Source: Kitasatospora phosalacinea
Lineage (GTDB): Bacteria > Actinomycetota > Actinomycetes > Streptomycetales > Streptomycetaceae
DNA length: 64,000 nt
Assembly: GCF_000716545.1 (NCBI RefSeq)
Contig: NZ_JNWZ01000022.1
Coordinates: forward strand, 29,982-93,981
Direction: 5' to 3'
Shown: piece after piece, positions 46,768 through 57,095 of the stretch
How positions within the stretch are numbered: position 1 is the first letter of the stretch
Layout of the letters: each line of letters begins with the position of its first letter
Program-made: the position numbers and the translations under genes
Notes under the pieces: model-generated
Database searches by the model: none
The model's input: only the letters and a program-made list of their open reading frames with translations
Told to the model about the DNA's origin: nothing

Positions 46768-47715
46768 CTAGATCCAGCCCAGCCGGGCCGCGTGCACGCC
46801 CGCCTGGAAGCGCGACTGGGCGCCCAGCGCCGCGGTCAGGTCGGCGACCAGGCGGCGCACCGTGCGGTCGGAGATCTCCAGCTTGCGGCCGATCGCCTGG
46901 TCGGTGAGCCCGGCCGCGAGCAGCCGCAGCACCTCGCGGTGGCGGTCGTCGGGGGTGGTGCGGCCGAGCAGCTCCGGCGGGATCCAGCTGGCCGCCCAGA
47001 AGTGCTCGAAGAGCTCGCGGACCACGCCGACCACGGCCGGGTCGCGGACCACCACCGCGGCGCTGCCCGGCGGCTCCCCGGGCGCGGGCAGCACGGCCAG
47101 GCCCGCGTCGACCACGATCAGCCACAGCGGCAGGGTGTGCGCGACCCGGATGTGCGCGCCGGCCGCGGTCAGCGCCTGGACGTGGGCGAGGACGGCGCCC
47201 TGGTGCAGGGCGGCGGCGGGGTAGATGGTGCGCAGGGTGACCCGGTGGGCCAGGGCGATCCGCTCGCGGGCGAGCTTCTCGGCCAGGCCGTTCTCGGACT
47301 GGTCCTGGCCGGGCCGCAGCGACAGCGCCTCGGTGCGGGCGGCCCGGGCGGCGTCCTCCAGCAGCGCGGCGACCCGGTCGGCGCCGCGGACCAGCTCGTG
47401 GGCGGTGCCGGTCTGCAGCGGCAGGTAGTGGGCGTGCAGCCGCTCGACCCGGTCCCGGGTGCGGCGGGCCTCGCCGAGCAGTTCGGTGAAGCGGCGGTCG
47501 GAGTCGGCGAGCAGCTGCCGCACCGCGGTGTCGATCGAGACGGCGGCCACCCCGCTGGTGGTCGCCGATGTTCCCCGGAGCAGTCCGAGGCCGCGCAGTT
47601 CGTCCATCGCCTGCTCGAACTCACCTTCTCCGAAGCCGAGTTCGTCGCGCAGTGAGTCCAGCGGCAGGCCGGGGTCGGCGAGCAGGCGGGCGTACAGGGC
47701 GGTGCTGGTCTCCAC
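46768..47715 (-). CDS. LuxR-type HTH regulator with N-terminal TrmB-like domain
   Basis: A 315-residue regulator. A TrmB-like N-terminal helix-turn-helix region (about 1-60) precedes a long middle region, and the C-terminal GerE-type helix-turn-helix (about 255-310) reads EVLRLLAAGLTDQAIGRKLEISDRTVRRLVADLTAALGA. Similar regulators with phospholipase-D-like middle segments occur in streptomycetes. ATG 47715. It converges with nagE2, 12 bp apart, but nothing shows it controls the PTS genes. Confidence 0.85.
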   Translation of the reverse strand: METSTALYARLLADPGLPLDSLRDELGFGEGEFEQAMDELRGLGLLRGTSATTSGVAAVSIDTAVRQLLADSDRRFTELLGEARRTRDRVERLHAHYLPLQTGTAHELVRGADRVAALLEDAARAARTEALSLRPGQDQSENGLAEKLARERIALAHRVTLRTIYPAAALHQGAVLAHVQALTAAGAHIRVAHTLPLWLIVVDAGLAVLPAPGEPPGSAAVVVRDPAVVGVVRELFEHFWAASWIPPELLGRTTPDDRHREVLRLLAAGLTDQAIGRKLEISDRTVRRLVADLTAALGAQSRFQAGVHAARLGWI

Positions 47716-47857
47716 CCTGCGGAAGCCTAGGGCCGCCGCCGGGGAGGAGCAGGGCGGTTTTCAGCATTCGAGACGGGTGCTCCGGTGGCGGTCATGGCCT
47801 GATCCGGCGCGGCCGGGGGCCTTCGCCCGGCGGGCGGGGGTCTCCAGGATGGTCGCC

Positions 47858-48775
47858 ATGGCGATTCCCGAGTCTTCCGTGATCTGGTTCGACGGCGCGC
47901 TGGTGCCCTGGCAGGAGGCCCGCGTCCACGTGCTGACGCACGCGCTGCACTACGGCACCGGAGTGCTGGAGGGCACCCGGGCGTTCGAGACGGCCGACGG
48001 CCCCGCGGTGTTCCGGCTGGACGAGCACCTGGCCCGGCTGGAGCGCAGCGCGCGCATGCTGCGGATCGAACTCCCCTACAAACGCCACGAGTTGGCTGAG
48101 GCGACGCTCGCCCTGGTGGCGGCGAACGGCCACCGCTCGTGCTACCTGAGGCACCTGGCGTTCCTGGGCTACGGCTCGATGGGGCTGGACATGCGGCACT
48201 CCCCCACCAGCGTGTCGATCGCCTCCTGGGAGTGGCCGGCCTACCTGGAGGCGGAGCGCGGGCTGCGGCTGATGACCAGCAGTTGGCGGCGCACCGACCC
48301 CAACTCCGTCCCCCCGGCGGCGAAGGCCACCGGCCCGTACCTCAACTCGGCCCTGGCCCGGCGGGAGGCGAGCGACGCGGGCTTCGACGAGGCCCTGCTG
48401 CTGGCTCCGGACGGCACGGTCAGCGAGTGCAGTTCGGAGAACGTCTTCACGGTCCGCGACGGGGTGCTGCGCACTCCCCCCAGCAGCGCGGGCGCCCTGG
48501 AGGGCATCACCCAGGACACCCTGCTGACGCTGGCCCGGGACATGGGCGTCGAGGTGCGGGTGGAGAACCTGCTGCGCTCGGACCTGTACGCGGCGGACGA
48601 GGTGTTCGTCTCCGGGACGGCGGCCGGGGTGGTGCCGGTGGCCTCCCTGGACAACCGCGAACTACCGTCGGTGGACGGCGAGTTGACCAAGCGCCTGGGC
48701 GAGGCGTACCGGGCCGCGGTGAGCGGCGCGGACGAGCGCTACCGGCACTGGCTGACGCCGGTTCAGAGCTCGTAG
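47858..48775 (+). CDS. ilvE: Branched-chain amino acid aminotransferase (class IV)
   Basis: A 305-residue PLP aminotransferase for the last step of valine, leucine and isoleucine synthesis. VIWFDGALVPWQEARVHVLTHALHYGTGVLEGTRAF is the class IV start. The PLP Lys is in PAAKATGPYLNS, and the phosphate-binding region includes ECSSENVF and ITQDTLLTLARDMG. ATG 47858 is chosen; an earlier in-frame ATG at 47849 adds three residues. Its 3' end overlaps the convergent MBL hydrolase gene by 13 bp. Confidence 0.92.
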   Translation: MAIPESSVIWFDGALVPWQEARVHVLTHALHYGTGVLEGTRAFETADGPAVFRLDEHLARLERSARMLRIELPYKRHELAEATLALVAANGHRSCYLRHLAFLGYGSMGLDMRHSPTSVSIASWEWPAYLEAERGLRLMTSSWRRTDPNSVPPAAKATGPYLNSALARREASDAGFDEALLLAPDGTVSECSSENVFTVRDGVLRTPPSSAGALEGITQDTLLTLARDMGVEVRVENLLRSDLYAADEVFVSGTAAGVVPVASLDNRELPSVDGELTKRLGEAYRAAVSGADERYRHWLTPVQSS

Positions 48776-49515
48776 ACGGCTCCGGCCCGGGCCAGTTCGA
48801 CCGGCCCGGGGAAGACCGCGGCGGCGTCCCGGCGGTTGCGCTCGGCGTCGGTCCACGGGGGGATGTGGGTGAGCACCAGTCGGGCGGCGGCAGCCGCGGC
48901 GGCGTGCTCGCCGGCCTGGGTGCCGTTGAGGTGGATGGAGTCGAAGGTCTCCTTGCCGTCCGTGTAGGCCGCCTCGCACAGGAACAGGTCGGTCCCCCGG
49001 GCGAGTTCGACCAGGTCGGGGCAGATGCCGGTGTCCCCGGAGTAGACCAGGCTGCGGCCGCCGGCCTCGATCCGGAAGCCGTACGCCTCGCAGTCCAGGT
49101 GGTTGACCCGGGCGGCGGTGACGGTGAACGGGCCGAGCGCGAGCCGGGCGCCGCCGGTGAGGTCGCGGAAGTCGAACACCTCGGTCATGCCCGGCTTCTC
49201 CGGCATGTCGTAGGCCCGGGCCAGGCGCTCGGCGGTGCCGCTCGGTCCGTGCACGGGCAGCGGTTCGGGGCAGCCCTCGACCCGGTAGTTGCGGGCCACC
49301 CAGTACGCGCACAGGTCGACGCAGTGGTCGGCGTGCAGGTGGCTGAGCAGGACGGCGTCCACGTCGTACAGGCCGGTGTACTTCTGCAGCGCGCCGAGCG
49401 CGCCGTTGCCGAGGTCGAGGACCAGGCGGTAGCCGTCGTGCTCCACCAGGTAGCTGGAGCACGGGGAGTCCACGGACGGGAAGCTCCCCGAGCACCCCAC
49501 CACGGTCAGTTTCAT
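48763..49515 (-). CDS. MBL-fold metallo-hydrolase
   Basis: A 250-residue metallo-beta-lactamase-fold enzyme of the RNase Z-like branch. The metal motif is HLHADHCVDL, with the later strands NHLDCEAYGFRIE and SLVYSGDTGICPDL, and a C-terminal LTHIPPW. No C-terminal long tail, so it resembles small MBL hydrolases, not full RNase Z. The substrate is unknown. ATG 49515. It overlaps ilvE by 13 bp at the 3' end. Confidence 0.87.
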   Translation of the reverse strand: MKLTVVGCSGSFPSVDSPCSSYLVEHDGYRLVLDLGNGALGALQKYTGLYDVDAVLLSHLHADHCVDLCAYWVARNYRVEGCPEPLPVHGPSGTAERLARAYDMPEKPGMTEVFDFRDLTGGARLALGPFTVTAARVNHLDCEAYGFRIEAGGRSLVYSGDTGICPDLVELARGTDLFLCEAAYTDGKETFDSIHLNGTQAGEHAAAAAAARLVLTHIPPWTDAERNRRDAAAVFPGPVELARAGAVYEL

Positions 49516-49703
49516 GCCGAGCCCTTCCCGCCCCGTCGGGCCATCGTCCGCGGCCGTCCGCGCCGCCGGTGGGGCGGGGCGGGGTTCTTCGACTCCGTCG
49601 GTGCTTTGACTGTCGAGGGTAAGGGCCGGGCGGCACTTTGCCCCCTCTCCCGTGCCGGGCTGTGGGCGGAATCACCAGGACGGGGCGGAGGCGTTCGAAC
49701 GCG

Positions 49704-49895
49704 CTACGAACGGCGCCCGGGGCGGGCCAGCGCCCAGGCCCGGATGGTCTCCGGGTACCAGCGGGGGTGGCCGGCGGCGTCGACCAGGTCGGGTTCGGGC
49801 AGCAGCCCGTGCCGCCGGTAGTTGCGCACGGTCTCGGTCTGCACGCGGATGTGCAGGCCGATCTCGACGTAGGACCAGAGCTCTCGGCCGGGCAT
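49704..49895 (-). CDS. Small helix-turn-helix protein
   Basis: A 63-residue basic protein. PGRELWSYVEIGLHIRVQTETVRNYRRHGLLPEPDLVDAAGHPRWYPETIRAWALARPG is a single MerR/excisionase-like winged helix. Such tiny DNA-binding proteins act as regulators or phage-type excisionase relatives; target unknown. ATG 49895 follows GGAGG by seven bases. It sits alone between the MBL gene and cysM with long gaps, and no mobile element accompanies it. Confidence 0.65.
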   Translation of the reverse strand: MPGRELWSYVEIGLHIRVQTETVRNYRRHGLLPEPDLVDAAGHPRWYPETIRAWALARPGRRS

Positions 49896-50061
49896 GGCGC
49901 CCACCTCCGGGTGACGGCGAACCAGTGGTGCGCCGCCAGCGTGGCGGGGCGGGCGGCGACGGCCGGGGCGTGACCGGCGCGGTGGCCGTTCCGTGACGAA
50001 GCGGTCACCCGGAACGGACAAATGCTGCGGTGTCACAGTGGGCCGATGATCGGACGAGCGG

Positions 50062-50095
50062 ACGGCGCGGCACCCGGGAAGGGGTGCCGCGCCGT
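50062..50095 (-). terminator. Terminator after cysM
   Basis: Perfect 14-bp stem ACGGCGCGGCACCC (50062-50075) / GGGTGCCGCGCCGT (50082-50095) with a 6-base loop, immediately downstream of cysM. Confidence 0.85.
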
Positions 50096-50133
50096 GGTCG
50101 CGCCGTCGGATGATCAGGCCCGGATCCGGCCGA

Positions 50134-51607
<1,474 letters not shown>

Positions 51608-51610
<3 letters not shown>

Positions 51611-51650
51611 GGACTCATCGTATAGATTCCCGGCCCCGCTTTGACATGCT
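51608..51650 (-). promoter_or_regulatory. Promoter of the leader peptide-cysO-cysM unit
   Basis: Minus-strand -10 TATACG (51624-51619), eight bases before the leader ATG (51610). A -35-like TGTCAA lies about 16 bp upstream of it. The palindrome CCGACCGGCCGGTCGG at 51465-51480 lies between the leader and cysO and may form an attenuator hairpin. Confidence 0.6.
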
Positions 51651-51691
51651 TGTCTCGACATCCGGGCGGTGGCGTTCCGAGGCATGAGAAA

Positions 51692-51734
51692 ACGGGCCGA
51701 TCCGCCGCGCTGGGCGCGGTGCGGGTCGGCCCGT
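51692..51734 (-). terminator. Terminator after mec
   Basis: A 14-bp stem (arms 51692-51705 and 51721-51734, one G-T pair) with a nested CGCGC-TGG-GCGCG hairpin, then TTTT on the minus strand. It ends the mec transcript before the cysO promoter. Confidence 0.85.
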
Positions 51735-51751
51735 CGCCGGGCGGGCGGGGG

Positions 51752-52183
51752 TCAGGCGGCGTACGCCTCGACCACCTCCACGTCTTCCTCCGTGATCACG
51801 CCGTCCACGATGCGGAACGAGCGGAACTGGTAGGGGTCCTCCTCGCCGGTGCCGTCGGCGGTGGACACCAGCACGTAGTGCGCGAACGGCTCGGAGGCGT
51901 AGCTCACGTCGGTGCGGGACGGGTACGCCTCGGTGGCGGTGTGCGAGTGGTAGATCACCACCGGCTCCTCGTCGAGGTCGTCCATCTCGCGGTAGAGCTT
52001 CAGCAGGTCGCCGGAGTCGAACTCGTAGAAGGTGGGCGAGCGGGCCGCGTTGAGCATCGGGATGAACCGCTCGGGGCGCCCGGTGCCGGCCGGTCCGGCG
52101 ATCACGCCGCACGCCTCGTCCGGGTGGTCGGCGCGGGCGTGGGCGACGATCCGGTCGCGCAGTTCTCGGGTGATGGTCAGCAT
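51752..52183 (-). CDS. mec: Mec: JAMM/MPN metalloprotease of the CysO pathway
   Basis: A 143-residue zinc protease of the Mov34/MPN type that, in mycobacteria, releases cysteine from the CysO-cysteine adduct. The JAMM residues are intact: Glu in DEACGVIAG, and HSHTATEAYPSRTD supplying the two His, Ser and Asp. ATG 52183. It precedes cysO-cysM on the same strand but has its own terminator, so it is transcribed separately. Downstream of an amino acid permease gene (75 bp). Confidence 0.93.
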   Translation of the reverse strand: MLTITRELRDRIVAHARADHPDEACGVIAGPAGTGRPERFIPMLNAARSPTFYEFDSGDLLKLYREMDDLDEEPVVIYHSHTATEAYPSRTDVSYASEPFAHYVLVSTADGTGEEDPYQFRSFRIVDGVITEEDVEVVEAYAA

Positions 52184-52258
52184 GCGGCCAGGATAGCGAG
52201 GGGCCGGCCGCCGCCCGGCGGGCGGCGGCCGGCCCGTCACCGCTCCGCCTGGGGCCCG

Positions 52259-53701
52259 TCAGTTGCCGTCCCCCGCGTGGAGGTGGGAGTCCGGGTCGGC
52301 GTGCACGGCGGCCGGGTCGCGGCGGCGCAGCACCTCGTAGCCGACGGCCAGGCACAGCGCCCAGCCGGGGAAGACGTACAGCGAGATCCGGGCGTCCGGG
52401 TCGAGCGCGATCAGGACGGCGACCAGGGCGAGGAAGGCCAGCGACAGCCAGCGGCTCCAGTTGCCGCCGGGGGCGCGGAAGGTGGGGGCGGGCAGTCGGC
52501 CGGCCCTCCAGGCGGCGCGGTAGCGGATCTGGCTGGCCAGGATGACGCCCCAGGTCCACAGGCCGCAGACGGTGGCGATCGAGGTGATGTACTGGAACGC
52601 CCGTTCCGGGACGCAGTAGTTGAGCACCACGCCGGCGCCCATCAGCAGGCAGGAGACGGTGATCGCGGCGGCCGGGGTGCGGCGGGCGTTGAGCCGGGTG
52701 AGCCGGCCGGGGGCCTGCCGGCGCAGGGCCAGGTCGCGCAGCATCCGACCGGTGGAGTACATCCCGGAGTTGCAGGAGGAGAGCGCGGCGGTGAGCACCA
52801 CGAAGTTGATGATCCCGGCGGCCGCCGGGATGCCGACCTTCCCGAACGCGGCGACGAACGGGCTGACGCCGGGCTGGAACTCGGTCCACGGCACCAGCGA
52901 CAGGATGACCACCAGGGCGCCGATGTAGAACAGCGCGATCCGCACCGGCAGGGTGTTGATGGCCCGCGGCAGGGTCTTCTCCGGGTTCTCGCTCTCGCCC
53001 GCGGTGACGCCGACCAGTTCCACGCCGAGGTAGGCGAACATGACGATCTGCAGCGTCATCACGGTGGCGCCGATGCCCTTGGGGAAGAATCCGCCGTCCT
53101 GCCACAGGTTGGTGATCGAGGCGGTGTCGCCGGCGTCCGAGAAGCCCAGGGTGAGCACGCCGATGCCGATCAGGATCATCCCGAGGATGGCGGTGACCTT
53201 CACCATGGAGAACCAGAACTCGATCTCGCCGAACAGCTTCACCGAGATCAGGTTGGCGGCGTACAGCACCAGCAGGAAGGCCAGCGCGGTGGTCCACTGC
53301 GGGATGCCGGGCTCCCAGAAGCGGACGTAGACGGCGGCGGCGGTGGTCTCGGCCATGCCGGTGACCACCCAGAACAGCCAGTACGTCCAGCCGGTGACGA
53401 AGCCGGCGAACGGGCCGAGGAACTCCCGGGCGTACTCGGCGAAGCTGCCCGCCACCGGGCGGTAGGTGAGCAGTTCGCCGAGCGCCCGCATGATCACGAA
53501 GATCACCACGCCGGCCACCGCGTAGCTGAGGATCAGGCTGGGGCCGGCCTTGGAGATGGCGGTGCCGGCGCCCAGGAACAGGCCGGTGCCGATCGCACCG
53601 CCGATCGCGATCATCTGGATCTGCCGGCCGCCCAGCCCGCGCTGGTAGCCCTCCTCGTCGGGGGCGGTGCCGGTCGCCCCGTCCATCGCCTGCTGCGCCA
53701 T
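52259..53701 (-). CDS. AAT/APC family amino acid permease
   Basis: A 480-residue amino acid:proton symporter with about 12 membrane segments. The APC consensus GGAIGTGLFLGAGTAI opens TM1, GPSLILSYAVAGV follows, and the internal FAYLGVELVGVTAGESENPEK stretch is classic. The substrate cannot be assigned. ATG 53701 is used, with a weak upstream GGCGGACGG ribosome site. Minus-strand TTGTCC, 17 bp, then TCAGAT near 53808-53836 is a possible promoter. Confidence 0.9.
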   Translation of the reverse strand: MAQQAMDGATGTAPDEEGYQRGLGGRQIQMIAIGGAIGTGLFLGAGTAISKAGPSLILSYAVAGVVIFVIMRALGELLTYRPVAGSFAEYAREFLGPFAGFVTGWTYWLFWVVTGMAETTAAAVYVRFWEPGIPQWTTALAFLLVLYAANLISVKLFGEIEFWFSMVKVTAILGMILIGIGVLTLGFSDAGDTASITNLWQDGGFFPKGIGATVMTLQIVMFAYLGVELVGVTAGESENPEKTLPRAINTLPVRIALFYIGALVVILSLVPWTEFQPGVSPFVAAFGKVGIPAAAGIINFVVLTAALSSCNSGMYSTGRMLRDLALRRQAPGRLTRLNARRTPAAAITVSCLLMGAGVVLNYCVPERAFQYITSIATVCGLWTWGVILASQIRYRAAWRAGRLPAPTFRAPGGNWSRWLSLAFLALVAVLIALDPDARISLYVFPGWALCLAVGYEVLRRRDPAAVHADPDSHLHAGDGN

Positions 53702-53864
53702 CCGTCCGCCTCGCCTCCAGGTCCGCGCCGACCGGTCGGCCGGCGGGCCCCGTCTTCCCGGGGAGGCAGCAGTGAACCACGCGAAAGCTCCGGAAGGCCT
53801 CACATCTGAGCGTTACCTGAGCAATCGGACAATATGAGCGAAAGTCGGGCCGGGCGGCCGGGGC

Positions 53865-54440
53865 TCAGCCCGCCATCGCCTCCAGCAGGCTCTCCTGCAG
53901 CGCGCCCAGCCACAGGTAGGCGATCACCAGCGGCTTGCGCGGGTCGGAGTCGGGCAGCCGGTACAGGCCCTCCTCGTCCTCCTCGGTGACCTCCAACCGG
54001 GCGCCCAGGGCCAGCCGCAGGTCGTTCAGGGCGCCCAGCCAGTGCGGGAGGTCGGCCGGCTTCGCCTCCAGCACCCCGCCCGCGCCGCCCAGCCCGTCCA
54101 GCGCCCGGACCACCGCCAGCGCGTCCTCACGCTTGCGGGCCCGCAGGTCCAGCTCGGTGTAGCGGCGGAACTCGGCGGAGCGCTCGGCGGTCCGCGGGTC
54201 CTCGGGCGCGCCCGGGCCGCCGTACGCGTCGGGGAACAGCCGCAGCAGCGCCGGGTCGCCGGGGGCCTCGCTCGGGCCCTCGGCGAACAGCGCGGCCAGC
54301 GGGTCGTCGCTCTCCCCGCCGGGCGGCGGCCCGATCAGCTCCAGCATCTGCACTTCCAGCGAGCGCAGGATGGACACCTCGAACTCGTCCAGCGCGATCG
54401 CCGCGCCGCCGTGGCCCGCGCTCTCGAACAAACCGGCCAT
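53865..54440 (-). CDS. DUF2017 family protein
   Basis: A 191-residue actinobacterial protein of unknown function. FEVSILRSLEVQMLELI near the start and LPHWLGALNDLRLALGARL near the end are the helical blocks shared by DUF2017. The gene lies 42 bp after clpS on the same strand, the arrangement seen in many actinobacteria, so a link to protein turnover is possible but unproven. ATG 54440. Confidence 0.85.
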   Translation of the reverse strand: MAGLFESAGHGGAAIALDEFEVSILRSLEVQMLELIGPPPGGESDDPLAALFAEGPSEAPGDPALLRLFPDAYGGPGAPEDPRTAERSAEFRRYTELDLRARKREDALAVVRALDGLGGAGGVLEAKPADLPHWLGALNDLRLALGARLEVTEEDEEGLYRLPDSDPRKPLVIAYLWLGALQESLLEAMAG

Positions 54441-54482
54441 GTGTGTGGAATCAGTCCCTCGTGGATGGTGGGTGACGGTCCG

Positions 54483-54776
54483 TCAGTCGTGCTGCAGGGT
54501 GGCCCACAGGCCGTAGCCGTGCATCGCCTGCACGTCGCGCTCCATCTCCTCGCGGGTGCCGCTGGAGACCACCGCCCGCCCCTTGTGGTGCACGTCCATC
54601 ATGAGCTTGTGCGCCTTGTCCTTCGGATAGCCGAAGTAGCTCTGGAAGACGTACTGGACGTAGCTCATCAGGTTGACCGGGTCGTTGTGGACGATGGTCA
54701 CCCACGGCGTGTCCGGTTCCGTGACCGGAACCCCCTCCGTCTCCGGGCGCTCGACCTCCACCGGCGCGACACTCAC
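54483..54776 (-). CDS. clpS: ATP-dependent Clp protease adaptor ClpS
   Basis: A 97-residue adaptor that delivers N-degron substrates to ClpAP/Clp[48 protein letters not shown] carries the residues that bind N-terminal degrons and the Clp ATPase. A flexible N-terminal tail (about 25 residues) precedes it. GTG 54776 follows AGGAGAG. First gene of a clpS-DUF2017 unit, divergent from pncB. Confidence 0.95.
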   Translation of the reverse strand: MSVAPVEVERPETEGVPVTEPDTPWVTIVHNDPVNLMSYVQYVFQSYFGYPKDKAHKLMMDVHHKGRAVVSSGTREEMERDVQAMHGYGLWATLQHD

Positions 54777-54904
54777 AGTCCGTCTCTCCTCGTCGACCTC
54801 GGCTTCCCCCGTCCCATGCTTCCATCCGAGGGACTCCGGAGCGAATCAGGGTGCCCCGGCGCGGACCCGGCGAGAGAAATCGTCACTCTGACGCTAAGTG
54901 GTAG

Positions 54905-54918
54905 TAGCATCATCCCCA
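54905..54918 (+). promoter_or_regulatory. Leaderless-type -10 box of pncB
   Basis: TAGCAT at 54905-54910, seven bases before the pncB ATG at 54918, with no Shine-Dalgarno sequence between. A typical leaderless promoter spacing in actinobacteria. Imperfect CACT/AGTG arms upstream (around 54884-54900) could hold an operator. Confidence 0.55.
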
Positions 54919-56231
54919 TGGACGCCATCACCGCGCACCGCAGCTCCGCGCTGCTCACCGACCGCTACGAGCTGACCATGCTGCAGGCCGCGCTGCGCAG
55001 CGGCGCCGCCCACCGCCGCTCGGTCTTCGAGGTCTTCACCCGCCGCCTGCCCGACGGTCGCCGCTACGGCGTGCTGGCCGGCACCGGCCGGGTGCTGGAC
55101 GCCGTCGAGTCCTTCCGCTTCACCACGCCGCAGCTCGACTGGCTGGCCGACCAGCAGGTGGTGGACGAGCCGACGCTGCGCTTCCTCGCCGACTACCGCT
55201 TCAGCGGCAGCGTGCACGGCTACCCCGAGGGCGAGGCGTACTTCCCCGGCTCGCCGCTGCTCACCGTCGAGGGCAGCTTCGCCGAGGCGGTGATCCTGGA
55301 GACGGTGATCCTGTCGATCCTCAACCACGACTCGGCGATCGCCGCCGCCGCCTCCCGGATGACCGCCGCCGCGGGCGGCCGCCCGGTGATCGAGATGGGC
55401 GCCCGGCGGGCCCACGAGCAGTCCGCGGTCGCCGCCGCCCGGGCCGCCTACCTGGCCGGCTTCGCCGCCACCTCGGACCTGGAGGCCGGCTTCACCTACG
55501 GCATCCCGACCACCGGCACCGCCGCGCACGCCTTCACCCTGCTGCACGACAGCGAGCGGGACGCCTTCACCGCGCAGATCGACTCGATGGGCCGCGACAC
55601 CACCCTGCTGGTGGACACCTACGACCTCGGCGAGGCGGTCCGCACCGCCGTCGAGGTGGCCGGACCGCGGCTGGGCGCCGTCCGGATCGACTCCGGCGAC
55701 CTCACCCTGCTGGCCCACCGCGTGCGCCGCCAGCTCGACGAGCTCGGCGCCACCGACACGAAGATCATCGTCACCTCGGACCTGGACGAGTACGCCATCG
55801 CCGCGCTGGCCGCCGCCCCGGTCGACGGCTACGGCGTCGGCACCAGCCTGGTCACCGGCAGCGGCCACCCGACCTGCTCGATGGTCTACAAGCTGGTCGC
55901 CCGCGAGTCGACGCCCGGCGGCGAGCTCGTCCCGGTCGCCAAGCGCTCGGCCGGCGGCAAGAGCAGCGTCGGCGGCCGCAAGTGGGCCGCCCGCCGCCCC
56001 GACCGGGACGGCGTCGCCGAGGCCGAGGTGGTCGGCACCGGCGCCGTCCCCGCCGAGTTGGAACCGCACCTGCTGCACGTCCCGCTGATCACCGGCGGCG
56101 AGGTGGTCGGCCGCGAACCGCTGGACGCCGCCCGCGAGCGCCACCGCCGGGCCCTCGCCGCGCTGCCGCTGTCGGCCACCCAGCTCTCCCGCGGCGAGCC
56201 GGTGATCGCCACCGAGCGGTACGCCGGCTGA
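54918..56231 (+). CDS. pncB: Nicotinate phosphoribosyltransferase
   Basis: A 437-residue enzyme converting nicotinate, PRPP and ATP to nicotinate mononucleotide in NAD salvage. DRYELTMLQAALRSGAAHRRSVFEVFTRRLP opens it, IEMGARRAHEQSAVAAARAAYLAGFAATSD is the characteristic middle block, and VRIDSGDLTLLA and GYGVGTSLVTGSGHP follow. The ATG has no ribosome site but an ideal leaderless -10. The nicotinamidase gene is about 195 bp downstream, completing the salvage step. Confidence 0.95.
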   Translation: MDAITAHRSSALLTDRYELTMLQAALRSGAAHRRSVFEVFTRRLPDGRRYGVLAGTGRVLDAVESFRFTTPQLDWLADQQVVDEPTLRFLADYRFSGSVHGYPEGEAYFPGSPLLTVEGSFAEAVILETVILSILNHDSAIAAAASRMTAAAGGRPVIEMGARRAHEQSAVAAARAAYLAGFAATSDLEAGFTYGIPTTGTAAHAFTLLHDSERDAFTAQIDSMGRDTTLLVDTYDLGEAVRTAVEVAGPRLGAVRIDSGDLTLLAHRVRRQLDELGATDTKIIVTSDLDEYAIAALAAAPVDGYGVGTSLVTGSGHPTCSMVYKLVARESTPGGELVPVAKRSAGGKSSVGGRKWAARRPDRDGVAEAEVVGTGAVPAELEPHLLHVPLITGGEVVGREPLDAARERHRRALAALPLSATQLSRGEPVIATERYAG

Positions 56232-56425
56232 ACCCGGGGCCGGACCGGGAGGGCTCGCCCCGGCTTTGCCCGCCGGTACTTCCGTGCCCGCCCCGGCACT
56301 GCCTAGAGTGCCAACCGCCGTACCGTCCGGGTCCGCCCGGGCCACCCCGACACCACCGCGGCCGAGACCCCCGGCTTTGGACCGCGCCCCAGCTCCCAGC
56401 GAGCCAACGAGAGAAGAGCCAGCCC

Positions 56426-57016
56426 ATGCACCGGGCCCTGATCGTCGTCGACGTGCAGAACGACTTCTGCGAGGGCGGCAGCCTTCCCGTCGCCGGCGGG
56501 GCCGAGGTCGCGGCCGCGATCACCGACCTGATCGCCGAGTCCGCCCCCGGCTACGCCCACATCGTCGCCACCCGCGACCACCACATCGACCCGGGGCCGC
56601 ACTTCGCCGCCCGGCCCGACTTCGTCCGCTCCTGGCCCGCGCACTGCGTGGCCGGCACCGAGGGCGTGGGCTTCCACCCCAACTTCGCCCCCTCGGTGAC
56701 CTCCGGCGCGGTCGAGGCGGTCTTCTCCAAGGGCGCGCACGCCGCCGCCTACAGCGGCTTCGAGGGCTTCGACGAGCACGGCGGCACGCTCACCGACTGG
56801 CTGAACGAGCGCGGCGTCACCGACGTCGACGTGGTCGGCATCGCCACCGACCACTGCGTCCGCGCCACCGCCCTGGACGCCGTCCGCGAGGGCTTCGCCA
56901 CCCGCGTCCTGCTCGACCTGACGGCCGGCGTCGCTCCCGCCACCACCGCCGCCGCGCTGGACGAACTTCGCTCCGCGGGCGTCGAGTTGACCGGCACCCC
57001 GATCGTCCGCGGCTGA
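56426..57016 (+). CDS. pncA: Nicotinamidase
   Basis: A 196-residue isochorismatase-fold amidase converting nicotinamide to nicotinate. The Asp of ALIVVDVQNDF, the Lys in VFSKGAHAAAYSGF, and the Cys in ATDHCVRATALDAV form the Asp-Lys-Cys triad, and HHIDPGPHF includes metal-binding His. ATG 56426 follows AGAGAAGAG. It works directly with the upstream pncB. Its own promoter may lie in the 194-bp gap. Confidence 0.95.
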   Translation: MHRALIVVDVQNDFCEGGSLPVAGGAEVAAAITDLIAESAPGYAHIVATRDHHIDPGPHFAARPDFVRSWPAHCVAGTEGVGFHPNFAPSVTSGAVEAVFSKGAHAAAYSGFEGFDEHGGTLTDWLNERGVTDVDVVGIATDHCVRATALDAVREGFATRVLLDLTAGVAPATTAAALDELRSAGVELTGTPIVRG

Positions 57017-57095
57017 CCGGCCGCCGACCCGACCCGCCGACCGGACCCGTCGGCCCGACCCGTCGGTCCGACCTGCCGCACCGGGCGGGGCCGGC

